Shown here piece after piece: positions 37,140 to 44,728 of a DNA stretch of 64,000 bases. How positions within the stretch are numbered: the first letter of the stretch is position 1; each line of letters begins with the position of its first letter. The notes under the pieces are model-generated. The model was not told the DNA's origin. It searched no databases and was given only the letters and a program-made list of their open reading frames with translations. The stretch is from positions 1 to 64,000 of the forward strand of contig JAPPMG010000024.1 in assembly GCA_028819215.1 (NCBI GenBank), written 5' to 3'. The stretch is from Bryobacterales bacterium. Lineage in GTDB: Bacteria; Acidobacteriota; Terriglobia; Bryobacterales; UBA6623. The position numbers were made by a program, and so were the translations under genes.

Positions 37140-38315
37140 CTACCCGGAAACCCTCCACGTGGCCTGGCGCAGGACAGCGTAGGGCGAGCCCGCCATTCTT
37201 TCGTACCAAATCGTGACGAGCGAACCATCGTCCAGTTCGACCGTGGAGGGATAGCCTAGGTCTCCGCCTGCCCCATCGTCGGAGAGCGTCATCGGCCCGG
37301 ACCAAGAAACTCCGCTGTCTTCGCTCAACCGGGCTTGATTGCCAAACGGCGGGCGCCTGTGTCCATAGCTCATCAGCAGTCGCCCGTCGCGCAACCGCAG
37401 CAGGTGCGAAGGCAGGCCCCAAACACCGGTCGCATGCGGGGTGGACCATGTGAGCCCGCCATCATCGGACTCCGTCTGGAGGATCTCGCGCTCGTTGGAC
37501 TTGTTGTGGTTGCGGATTTGGGCGATCAACCGCCCGTTGGTCGCCTCGGCGATGTGAAGCTCGTGGTATTCGGCGAAGTCGTCCCCGTCCCGCGTCGGGA
37601 TCTCGGCAAGCCAGCGCCAAGTCATGCCGTCGTCGCGGGAATCCGCAACGCCGATCCGCCGCTTCTCGTGCCAGAGACGCTTCCCGGCATAAATGATCCG
37701 TCCGTCGGACAGCGCGATCGGACCGTGAGGGCTGTTCACGGGCACGCGGTACGGAGCGGACCACGTCACGCCCCCATCGGTCGAGCGCAGCATCCAGGTG
37801 CCCAGCATCTGCTCGCGCTCGGCGGCCGGCATGCGCGCGTGCGCGGATTGCCAAGCGGAGATTCTCTCCGCGGTCCAATCCGTGAAGCGGTCACTCGTGC
37901 CTGCCTCGGCTTGGTTGAGATACTCGACGTAGGCCAGCGACGTGAACGTCGTGACGAGCAATGACCCTTCCGCCGTCTCGCACACGCCGGCGTCCCGGTC
38001 GTCAATGGCCGAGTCCGTCAGGATTCTCGGCCAGCTCCAGGATTCGCCTCCGTCCCTGGACCGCATCATTTCCACCCAGCCGAACGGGCACACATGCCCC
38101 TGCCTGCCCCCCGAGCAAACGACAATGAGCTCGCCGTTCGAACGTCTCGCTACGGTGGGCCAGCCGTGGTAGAGATCCGGGCGCTTGCTGATTGTCCGGA
38201 CCCGCATCACCCTTGCTGCGGGACTGGCAGCAGACGCGGCACTGCTCGCGATGCAGCCGGCACCCGTGGCGAGGGTCCGGATTAGCTCCCGTCGCGTGCT
38301 CCGACGCTTGAACAC
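37140..38315 (-). CDS. Tat-exported sialidase-fold (BNR-repeat) protein
   Basis: 391 residues if started at GTG 38315; the open frame extends to 38447, but that part is proline/arginine-rich and would run into the divergent sulfatase promoter. Twin-arginine leader KRRSTRRELIRTLATGAGC. The domain is a six-bladed sialidase-like propeller with Asp-box repeats: SRDGGESWSW, STDGGVTWSAP, SRDDGMTWRW, SDDGGLTWSTP and SEDSGVSWSG. An arginine-rich FGNQARLSEDSG and the GSLVTIWYER end fit exo-sialidase-type proteins. Real activity on sialic acid is not proven; many relatives act on other sugars. It neighbours a divergent sulfatase. Confidence 0.75.
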   Translation of the reverse strand: MFKRRSTRRELIRTLATGAGCIASSAASAASPAARVMRVRTISKRPDLYHGWPTVARRSNGELIVVCSGGRQGHVCPFGWVEMMRSRDGGESWSWPRILTDSAIDDRDAGVCETAEGSLLVTTFTSLAYVEYLNQAEAGTSDRFTDWTAERISAWQSAHARMPAAEREQMLGTWMLRSTDGGVTWSAPYRVPVNSPHGPIALSDGRIIYAGKRLWHEKRRIGVADSRDDGMTWRWLAEIPTRDGDDFAEYHELHIAEATNGRLIAQIRNHNKSNEREILQTESDDGGLTWSTPHATGVWGLPSHLLRLRDGRLLMSYGHRRPPFGNQARLSEDSGVSWSGPMTLSDDGAGGDLGYPSTVELDDGSLVTIWYERMAGSPYAVLRQATWRVSG

Positions 38316-38430
38316 GACAAAGAGCTTATCGGATTCGGAACTCCGATTGCCCGACCCGCGCTCGCCGCTGTAGCCGTAGGCACGGAAGAACCGGCAGTGC
38401 GGGGCGTGCCGTTCCGGCTGCCGGCAACGC

Positions 38431-38450
38431 GGAATGCGGGTCCGCATTCC
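38431..38450. promoter_or_regulatory. Perfect 9-bp-arm dyad in a divergent promoter
   Basis: GGAATGCGG and CCGCATTCC around a 2-nt centre. It lies 7 bp upstream of the -10 of the rightward sulfatase gene and 115 bp from the leftward sialidase-like gene, so one dimeric regulator could control both. Confidence 0.45.
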
Positions 38451-38454
38451 GGGG

Positions 38455-38463
38455 TGCTACGAT
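38455..38463 (+). promoter_or_regulatory. Extended -10 element TGC-TACGAT
   Basis: TGCTACGAT 24 nt before the sulfatase GTG at 38488. It supports that start over the ATG at 38434, which would fall inside the operator and upstream of the transcription start. Confidence 0.4.
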
Positions 38464-38487
38464 TGGCTCGGCCCCGGGGCCTGGACC

Positions 38488-39828
38488 GTGCCAGACCGAG
38501 TTCCGAACATTCTCTTCCTGCACGTCGATCAGATGCACGCGGACGCTGTTTCTGCATTCGGCTCGCCATACTGCGCCACGCCGGCAATCGACCGCTTGGT
38601 TGCGGATGGCATCTCGTTTCGCCGTGCGTACGCGGCCCAGCCGGTCTGCTGCCCCGCGCGGGCAAGCTGGTTCACTGGACGGACCCCGCTCGAACATGGG
38701 GTGCTGACCAACGCCGTTCCGATCAATCCCGAATTGCCCGACCTGGGCCAATGGCTGCGCGAGCACGGCGAGCACGAAACCGTCTACGCCGGGAAATGGC
38801 ACATTCCTGGACGTGACGTAGCGAACAGCTTCGACTACCTGCACCCTGGAACGGGCATGGGAGAGATCGGCGACGGCGATGTGGGACGTGCCGGTGCGGC
38901 CTTCCTGCGCAACCGGACATCGGAGCGGCCGTTTTTCCTTTCGATCGGCTTCCTCAACCCGCACGACTGTTGCTACACCTGCGGCGCGAGCGGCGGCGTA
39001 GGAAAGTTCAGCTACGCTTCATCGATCGAGGGCGAGTTGCCCCCGCTTCCCGAAAACTTCGATCCGGACCTGCCCTGGCTGTCGGACGAGCAGCGCGGCC
39101 GCGTCGGCCATTGGAGTGAACTGGACTGGCGCTATTACATCTACTCCTGCTACCGCCAGACCGAAATGGCCGACGCGCACGTCGGCTTGGTCTACGACGC
39201 GCTTCGCCGTTCGCGCTTTGCCGAGAACACGCTCGTGCTGTTCGCGGCCGACCATGGCGAGGGGATGGGGCATCACGGCCGCATCCTCAAGAACTTCTTG
39301 GAGGAGGAATCCTGGCGCGTTCCAACCATCATGGTCCCCCCGGGTCCGGTCCGCGAGCGCTCGGAAGAGAACCGGCTCGTTTCCAGCCTCGATATCCCGG
39401 CGACGATTTGCGACTACGCCGGGGTCCCGCCGCTCCCCGACGCCGACGTGGGTCGCAGCTTGCGGTCGCTAGCCGAGGGCGACCCATCCGGCTGGCGGAC
39501 CTACGTGTTTGGCGAAACCGAGCATTCGGCGGCGGTGCAAGACGGCCGCTGGAAGGCGATCTTCTATCCGCAATCGCCAACTCGGATGTTCGATCTGGCG
39601 GATGACCCCCTCGAGACTCGCAACCTCGCGGCGTCACCCGCTCACAAAGCGGAGCTCGGCCGGTTGGCGGAGACCCTGCGGGGCTACGTCCGGGGCCGAG
39701 CGGTCTACTCCAGGCTCGGCGAGGACGCGCCGGGTGTCGACCGCAGCGGACAGACCCGCAAGGAGCGGTTGCGCAAGGCTCGGATTTGGTACGAGAGCAT
39801 TGCCGCGGGGTCCGGGTTGACGGTATGA
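38488..39828 (+). CDS. Sulfatase
   Basis: 446 residues from GTG 38488 (MPDRVPNILFLHVDQMHAD). The formylglycine motif is CCPAR at C54-R58, within YAAQPVCCPARASWFTGR. Other sulfatase signatures are TVYAGKWHIPG, FLSIGFLNPHDCCYTCG, VLFAADHGEGMGHHGR and FGETEHSAAVQDGRWKAIFYP. No export signal is visible from this start, unlike the two sulfatases at 7-10 kb; it may be cytosolic or the start may be further upstream. It is translationally coupled (ATGA) to a Tat-exported protein, so the pair probably acts on the same sulfated substrate. Confidence 0.88.
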   Translation: MPDRVPNILFLHVDQMHADAVSAFGSPYCATPAIDRLVADGISFRRAYAAQPVCCPARASWFTGRTPLEHGVLTNAVPINPELPDLGQWLREHGEHETVYAGKWHIPGRDVANSFDYLHPGTGMGEIGDGDVGRAGAAFLRNRTSERPFFLSIGFLNPHDCCYTCGASGGVGKFSYASSIEGELPPLPENFDPDLPWLSDEQRGRVGHWSELDWRYYIYSCYRQTEMADAHVGLVYDALRRSRFAENTLVLFAADHGEGMGHHGRILKNFLEEESWRVPTIMVPPGPVRERSEENRLVSSLDIPATICDYAGVPPLPDADVGRSLRSLAEGDPSGWRTYVFGETEHSAAVQDGRWKAIFYPQSPTRMFDLADDPLETRNLAASPAHKAELGRLAETLRGYVRGRAVYSRLGEDAPGVDRSGQTRKERLRKARIWYESIAAGSGLTV

Positions 39829-40616
39829 GCGGGTCGACAAGGCGAGACGCGCTGGGCCTGGCCGGGGCAGTCGCCGCGCTCGCGGCGGCTGGTCGCCTAC
39901 CTTTGCTAGGCGCTCCCGCCGGCCTGCCGGTCGGGCTATCGCCCGTCCAAGGCTTTCTGCGACGACATGCGCCGTCCGGCCAAGCGTCGCGGGGCTCTTT
40001 CCAAGAGTACGCGGTCCTGCGGTGGCGAACGACAGACCCGCGCACCGGCGAGACTACCAACCAGGAGATTGGCAGACTGGAACTGCATGTTGAGCGCCGA
40101 GCGGACCAAGTGGTTGTGAAAGTGATGCAAACCACTCGCTACTCCAAGCCCCAGAACCGCCTGGAGGCGGAAATCGTCTGCAGTCCCGATCCGCTTCTGT
40201 CGCTTCGGAGCTGGAAGCTCGACAGCACGGTCGACGAACGCGACGACGTTCGGTACGCGATATCGGGTCGGCGCGACGGAGACACCGTGCGCATCGAGGA
40301 TGGCATGTCCGAGCGGGTCTTCGATGTCACGGGGCCGCTGGTTTCTCAATGGACGCTGGCGCTCGCGACCGGCACCGGTCCTCCGCCGCAGACGCGCTGC
40401 GGATTGCTCGAGGATCTCCTCTTGTACAAGCCGGACCAACGCCTTGTCGCGGAAGCGACGGTCGAAGTGCCGTTCTTGGACGGTTCGCACCAACTCCGGT
40501 GCTGCTCGCAACGCGGCCCGGCCGTGCTGCCCGTGCACTACTTCGCGGACGCGCGCGGACGGACGCAGCTTGTCACGCAAGGGGCTTTGGCGTGGGCCCT
40601 GGCTGAATCATCGTAG
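39825..40616 (+). CDS. Tat-exported protein of unknown function, coupled to a sulfatase
   Basis: 263 residues from ATG 39825, whose ATGA overlaps the sulfatase stop. The leader GSTRRDALGLAGAVAALAAAG is a twin-arginine signal. The mature part is beta-rich: YAVLRWRTTDPRTGETTNQE, LELHVERRADQVVVKVMQTT, LRSWKLDSTVDERDDVRYAI, and a QRGPAVLPVHYFADARGRTQ end. I do not recognise the family. Coupling to a sulfatase suggests a helper role in sulfated glycan use, for example binding or presenting substrate. Confidence 0.75.
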   Translation: MSGSTRRDALGLAGAVAALAAAGRLPLLGAPAGLPVGLSPVQGFLRRHAPSGQASRGSFQEYAVLRWRTTDPRTGETTNQEIGRLELHVERRADQVVVKVMQTTRYSKPQNRLEAEIVCSPDPLLSLRSWKLDSTVDERDDVRYAISGRRDGDTVRIEDGMSERVFDVTGPLVSQWTLALATGTGPPPQTRCGLLEDLLLYKPDQRLVAEATVEVPFLDGSHQLRCCSQRGPAVLPVHYFADARGRTQLVTQGALAWALAESS

Positions 40617-40632
40617 CCTCCCGCCAACGGCT

Positions 40633-41529
40633 TCAGAGATTGGAGAGGAAGTCCCTCAGAGCTGCGAGGAGCGCTGCCTTCTCCTCCCTTCGGACGTTGT
40701 GTCCGGCACCGTCGATATGCACGATCCTGCCGCTCTTCAACACCGCGGCGACCGCCTCGTTCTTCTTTCGGGTTACGTCGTCGGCGTCCGCTTTGAGGAT
40801 CAACGTCGGAACGCCGATCTTCGCGAACAGCTCTGTCATCGGCGGCCTCTCCGCAAACGTGCGGTATCGATAGGCGTTGCTTGGATGGTGCAGCCGCTTC
40901 GAGGGCGCCCAGATGCGGCACTCCTCAAGTCCCCACCTGGGTGACGACTCGACGCATCCTTTGACGAGATCGTCGTAGCTTGTTTGGTTGCGTGCCAATA
41001 TGCGTGCGCGCGCTTCCTCCACGTTCATCGTGCCGCGTCCAGTGCGAGGCTGGCGAGGCAGCAACCCGGGGTTCTCGAGCACGATCGCCCGCGCCATGTC
41101 GGGGTATTTCGCCGCGAACCAAGCGGCCGAAGAGGCACCCATCGAGTGGCCCATCACGATCGGCCTTTCGAGCTTGAGTTCGCGAATCAGCGCCGCGACA
41201 TCTTCGGCTTGCGCATCGGCCGGGTCTGATGCCTTTGCGGGATCGGACCAGCCGTGCCCGCGCGCGTCCGGCAGAACCACGTCGTAATCAGAGGTCAGCT
41301 CCTTGGCGAGGCTCGTCCAGCACAATCCGTCGTCCGATGATCCATGCAACATGACGAGCACCGGCTTCTCGCCCCCGGTTCGCCAGTAGTGGATTCGGAT
41401 TCCGTTGGCCATCACGAAACTGTCCGTCCAGCCCTCCGGAGGCGCGGGAGGCTGCCCCCCGAGCGCGGCCATGCTGGCGGCCATTGCCACCAGCGGCAGG
41501 ACAATCGTTCGTCTCGCTATGTTTCGCAT
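40633..41529 (-). CDS. Secreted alpha/beta hydrolase
   Basis: 298 residues from ATG 41529; an ATG at 41550 is possible, but a TGC-TAGACT -10 only 3 nt upstream would place transcription start after it. Signal peptide RTIVLPLVAMAASMAALGG. Alpha/beta-hydrolase fold: oxyanion HGSSDDGLCW, nucleophile elbow GHSMGASSAAW, acidic residue in LKADADDVT and histidine in DGAGHNVRREEK. It resembles epoxide-hydrolase/lactonase-type enzymes. Periplasmic location is predicted; substrate unknown. It converges with the Tat protein. Confidence 0.82.
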   Translation of the reverse strand: MRNIARRTIVLPLVAMAASMAALGGQPPAPPEGWTDSFVMANGIRIHYWRTGGEKPVLVMLHGSSDDGLCWTSLAKELTSDYDVVLPDARGHGWSDPAKASDPADAQAEDVAALIRELKLERPIVMGHSMGASSAAWFAAKYPDMARAIVLENPGLLPRQPRTGRGTMNVEEARARILARNQTSYDDLVKGCVESSPRWGLEECRIWAPSKRLHHPSNAYRYRTFAERPPMTELFAKIGVPTLILKADADDVTRKKNEAVAAVLKSGRIVHIDGAGHNVRREEKAALLAALRDFLSNL

Positions 41530-41934
41530 GACAGTTCGCCTAGTTCGCATCGCAGTCTAGCACTCGCTGGCAGGGAGCGTTGGGTCAAAAGGGGAGGGAG
41601 TTCACTTACTCAGTTAGCATTGGTGTCGCGGCATTCACAGGCAATGACGGGGACGAATCGTGGCTGGGGAATCCGCGGGCGTCGGTGGGGAGCCTCAGTC
41701 CGCTCTCAAGGCGATTGTCGACCACGCGAGCAGATTCATTCACCCGGCTGACTCGGTGGAACTCGAGCGGTGAGATCCGCTGCAAGCAACGGGACGAAGG
41801 GTCTTGAATAAATGAGGGTCCTGAGCATTTGTCAGCGAACCGGTGGACATTGACTCTGCGATGAGGGCGCAATCGCAGCCGCACCAGTCTACAGAAATGG
41901 TTGCCAGGCGGGATCTGACGGCCGGCCTTGCGCC
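41530..41934. other. Intergenic region, 405 bp
   Basis: Between the hydrolase start and the end of the Fic gene. The 41550 end carries the hydrolase -10 (TAGACT at 41554-41559). The rest shows no convincing gene; a minus-strand open frame at 41606-41884 matches nothing I know. Confidence 0.4.
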
Positions 41935-43104
41935 TTATTGGATCGGCTCCGTGCCTTCATTGAGAATGTCAAGATACCGGCTGTAGACGAACAGTCGGTC
42001 GCGGCTCCTTCCTGTGATCTCTTGTGCAATCTCCTGAGTGACGAGCCATCTCATGGCGGCGGTAGCTGTGGGAAAAGAGAGTTGCGTGTCGCGGCATGTC
42101 TCCGCCAGCGATAGGATTGGTCGCTTCTTGAGCGCGTCGTGGACGCGCAGTACCGAACCGGCTCTTCGACCAGATGTGGCTTGAATTCGGTTGTGGTCAT
42201 CTTGAAACACGCCGGAAAGACGGTCAGCGGTGGAGACCGCGCCTTCGGCCGATTGCTTCACGCCCTCGAGGAAGAACGCCAGCCATTCCTCCCAGTCCCC
42301 GGTGTGGCGCACGTGATTCAAGAGGTCGTAGTAGTCAGTGCGGTGCTGTTTGAAGTACAGACTCATATAAAGGAGCGGTTCGCGAAGCAATCTGGCGTGG
42401 CAAAGCTGGAGCGTGATTAGCAGCCGTCCTACGCGGCCGTTCCCATCGAGAAAGGGGTGTATGGTCTCGAACTGCACGTGTGCCAGGCCCGCCCGTAGTA
42501 ATACTGACAACCCGTCATTCTCGGCATGGAGAAAACGCTCGAACTCCGTCATGCAGTCTGGCAAAGCAGTGTGTGGCGGCGGCACAAAGGCCGCATTGCC
42601 CGGTCGGCTACCCCCAATCCAGTTTTGTGAACGGCGGAACTCCCCGGGCATCTTGTGTTGGCCCCGTCCACTGGACAGCAAGACGCGGTGGATTTCCCTG
42701 AGCAAGCGATTCGAGAGGGGAAGACTAGTCCGCATCAGGTATAAGCCGTGTTGCAGTGCCGCTACGTAGTTGGAAACCTCGCGCACGTCGTCGAGTGGAA
42801 CTGCAGGGGTGCCCTCAAGCTCAAGAACCAGCAGATCAGACAGTGACGACTGTGTGCCTTCGATCTGAGACGAGAGCACCGCTTCCTTCCGTACGTAGGT
42901 ATATAGAAACAACTGTTGGTCCGGCAGAATCGATGAAACCCCATCTAGGCGACCCAGAGCCAACACCGCTGACTCCAGCAACTGCTGTAGAGCACCGTCC
43001 AGAGCCAGGGGGGGGTGCGGAGGGAGCGGCATCGGCACGAAGGCACGAACGGTCTCGGACCGGACAGTGGTTAGGTCGTAGTGGCCTATTTCGCTGCGAT
43101 GCAT
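41935..43104 (-). CDS. Fic-domain protein with N-terminal inhibitory helix
   Basis: 389 residues. Fic enzymes transfer AMP or another phosphoryl-containing group to protein hydroxyls. The core motif HPFLDGNGRVGR (216-227) is intact, with the catalytic histidine H216. The inhibitory motif (S/T)xxxE(G/N) is S78...E82-G83 in LSSQIEG, placing it in class II (self-inhibited by an N-terminal helix). The C-terminal region (about 310-389: LSLAETCRDTQLSFPTATAAMRWLVTQE) looks like a winged helix-turn-helix, suggesting DNA binding or autoregulation. No antitoxin partner gene is next to it. The upstream region is AT-rich with a tandem repeat. Target protein unknown. Confidence 0.9.
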   Translation of the reverse strand: MHRSEIGHYDLTTVRSETVRAFVPMPLPPHPPLALDGALQQLLESAVLALGRLDGVSSILPDQQLFLYTYVRKEAVLSSQIEGTQSSLSDLLVLELEGTPAVPLDDVREVSNYVAALQHGLYLMRTSLPLSNRLLREIHRVLLSSGRGQHKMPGEFRRSQNWIGGSRPGNAAFVPPPHTALPDCMTEFERFLHAENDGLSVLLRAGLAHVQFETIHPFLDGNGRVGRLLITLQLCHARLLREPLLYMSLYFKQHRTDYYDLLNHVRHTGDWEEWLAFFLEGVKQSAEGAVSTADRLSGVFQDDHNRIQATSGRRAGSVLRVHDALKKRPILSLAETCRDTQLSFPTATAAMRWLVTQEIAQEITGRSRDRLFVYSRYLDILNEGTEPIQ

Positions 43105-43176
43105 GACAGATGATCTCTATTTCTACTTTCTATCAGATTTTTCACAATAATGCGATTTATTATTTAAATTTTTCTT

Positions 43177-43312
43177 CTAACTTAAGATATTGCCGAACTC
43201 TATTAAGCTTCTCGCAATAAGACGACCCGCTGTTGAAGGTTCGCCCCTAACTTAAAATATCGTCGAGCCTTACTAAGCTTCTCGTAATAGGGCGATCTCC
43301 TGTTTAAGAATC
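43177..43312. repeat. Imperfect tandem repeat, two copies, 70-bp period
   Basis: Copy 1 starts at 43177 (CTAACTTAAGATAT), copy 2 at 43247 (CTAACTTAAAATAT). Over 66 aligned positions I count about 16 differences, roughly 76% identity, and 13 of these are transitions. Shared blocks include TAAGCTTCTCG and CTGTT. Short complementary arms inside the copies (CGAAC with GTTCG, AGCCTT with AAGGCT) are not at equivalent positions. Confidence 0.65.
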
Positions 43313-43385
43313 AAGGCTAGATCATAGTAACGGTGCACCGAAACCCAGCGTACACGTCTAAAGCTTGAATCTGAGCGATCTTGTG

Positions 43386-43413
43386 CACCCGGTCCTGAGA
43401 GTCGGACCGGGTG
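43386..43413. other. Perfect 10-bp-stem hairpin
   Basis: CACCCGGTCC and GGACCGGGTG around an 8-nt loop TGAGAGTC. No T-run follows on either strand, so it is not a standard terminator. It could be a regulator binding site or RNA structure between the divergent Fic and RidA genes. Confidence 0.5.
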
Positions 43414-43464
43414 GCGTCACGCGAGTCACGGCACCGATGCGCCGAACGAATCCACGAAGCTCTT

Positions 43465-43473
43465 TGCTAACTT
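43465..43473 (+). promoter_or_regulatory. Extended -10 TGC-TAACTT immediately before a GTG start
   Basis: TAACTT ends 6 nt before GTG 43480, so transcription would begin at or next to the start codon. A GGAG lies only 2 nt from the GTG, too close to serve well as a Shine-Dalgarno. Confidence 0.4.
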
Positions 43474-43479
43474 GGAGCG

Positions 43480-44673
43480 GTGACCCGCGCTCTAGCAACT
43501 TCCGCAACAGCACTCGCCCTGCTACTGATTTCGGGTTGCAGCCCCCCTGGAGACGCAGGGCCTGAGGGATCAGCACCTGCTGCGTCGCCACGTCAATCGT
43601 TCCAAGACGCTAGCGGCCACACAGCGGCTGTGCTGTCTGACAGCACGCTCTACCTCAGCGCGATATCGCCGGCCGATCCGAGCGCACCAATTTCCGACCA
43701 GACCCACTCGGCGATGCAACGGCTCGGCGAAATTCTCGGAATGGCGGGCCTTGACTACCCGCAAGTCGTCAGCTGCCATGTCCAACTCTCAGACATGGAG
43801 AACTATGCCGCGATGAACGAGGTGTACGGCAGCTACTTTCCGGAAGGCGGCTACCCCGCGAGAACGACCTTGGAATTTCCCGGCCTGCCGGGCGGAACCG
43901 GTGTGTTACTGACCTGCATCGCTTACGCAGAAGCCGCCGAGATCGAGGTGATTCGCCCCTCCGAGGACAAGATCCCTGCCGCGATGGGGCCGTACTCACC
44001 GGCAGTACGGGCCGGACGCACCGTCTATGTGTCTGGCCAAGGCGGACGGAACCCAGCCACGGGCGAGTTGGGCGAGACAGCCGACGAGCAAACCCGCCAA
44101 ACTTTGCAGAACATCGGGACCATTCTTGAGGCGGCTGGCCTCTCCTACGACAACACCGTTCTCGCGAGCTCCTACCTGCCCCAGGCATCGGACCTGGCCG
44201 TCGCAGACAGCGTCTTTGAGTCAATCTTCAGTGTCGGCGGCGCACCCAGCCGAGCCAATGTCGTGCTATCGGCACTGCCGGGCGGCATCGCAGTGGAAAT
44301 CACATTCATCGCGGTAGATGACAACTATGTCACGCGCCTGTTCATGCACGATCAGGCTCCCACAGCACTGTCAAGCCCAATCTCGCAAAGCGGTAACACC
44401 GCATACACGTCTGCCATGCCGGGAGCCGGCGCCGATTTCAGGGAGCAGGTCCTACATGCCTTGGATACCAGCATCACTGCCCTACAACTAGGCTCGCTGG
44501 GACTAGCCAACGTGGTTCGAGTAAACGCCTATCTGAGCGACTTGGCGAACCTAGATGAGTTGCGCACCTTGATTGCCGAAGCGTTCCCAGACCAAGCCCC
44601 GGCAGTATCCGCTGTGCAGGCCCACCTAGCCGAGCCAGCCATGGTCAGCCTAGAGATGATCGCTGTCCAGTAG
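43480..44673 (+). CDS. Lipoprotein with three tandem RidA/YjgF domains
   Basis: 397 residues from GTG 43480. The leader ends in LALLLISGCS, a good lipobox. Three RidA-like domains follow: about 43-150 (HTAAVLSDSTLYLSAISP ... ARTTLEFPGLPGG), about 155-275 (AAMGPYSPAVRAGRTVYVSG ... SRANVVLSALPGGIAVEITF) and about 290-397 (APTALSSPISQSGNTAYTSA ... AVSAVQAHLAEPAMVSLEM). The arginine that binds substrate carboxylate in imine deaminases is kept in domains 1 and 2 but not in domain 3. RidA proteins are normally single-domain cytosolic trimers, so this looks like a covalent trimer placed in the periplasm. Activity untested. Confidence 0.85.
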   Translation: MTRALATSATALALLLISGCSPPGDAGPEGSAPAASPRQSFQDASGHTAAVLSDSTLYLSAISPADPSAPISDQTHSAMQRLGEILGMAGLDYPQVVSCHVQLSDMENYAAMNEVYGSYFPEGGYPARTTLEFPGLPGGTGVLLTCIAYAEAAEIEVIRPSEDKIPAAMGPYSPAVRAGRTVYVSGQGGRNPATGELGETADEQTRQTLQNIGTILEAAGLSYDNTVLASSYLPQASDLAVADSVFESIFSVGGAPSRANVVLSALPGGIAVEITFIAVDDNYVTRLFMHDQAPTALSSPISQSGNTAYTSAMPGAGADFREQVLHALDTSITALQLGSLGLANVVRVNAYLSDLANLDELRTLIAEAFPDQAPAVSAVQAHLAEPAMVSLEMIAVQ

Positions 44674-44709
44674 CGGCTCGCCTTCCCGCGATGTGGGCCC
44701 GGTCTGCCC

Positions 44710-44718
44710 TGCTAGGAT
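44710..44718 (+). promoter_or_regulatory. Extended -10 TGC-TAGGAT just before a start codon
   Basis: TGCTAGGAT ends 10 nt before ATG 44729. Leader of about 3 nt. It overlaps an upstream ATG (44717), which therefore is probably not the start. Confidence 0.4.
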
Positions 44719-44728
44719 GGGCCGTTTG

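Larger units (their letters stand above)
43105..43479. other. AT-rich divergent intergenic region
   Basis: 375 bp between the Fic gene (leftward) and the triple-RidA gene (rightward). The first 215 bp are far more AT-rich than the rest of the window and contain a two-copy 70-bp tandem repeat. A strong hairpin follows at 43386-43413, then a leaderless-type promoter. Confidence 0.55.

Noticed and set aside
38434..38487. Sulfatase start at ATG 38434
   Set aside because: It lies inside the 9-bp-arm dyad and upstream of the -10, and the added residues are not signal-like.
27281..43104. A defence island made of addAB and Fic
   Set aside because: The genes are 8.5 kb apart, separated by sugar-metabolism genes, and no recognised defence-system gene is present.
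43177..43312. CRISPR array
   Set aside because: Only two diverged copies, no constant short repeat with unique spacers and no cas genes.
43386..43413. Rho-independent terminator
   Set aside because: No T-run follows on either strand and both flanking genes point away from it.
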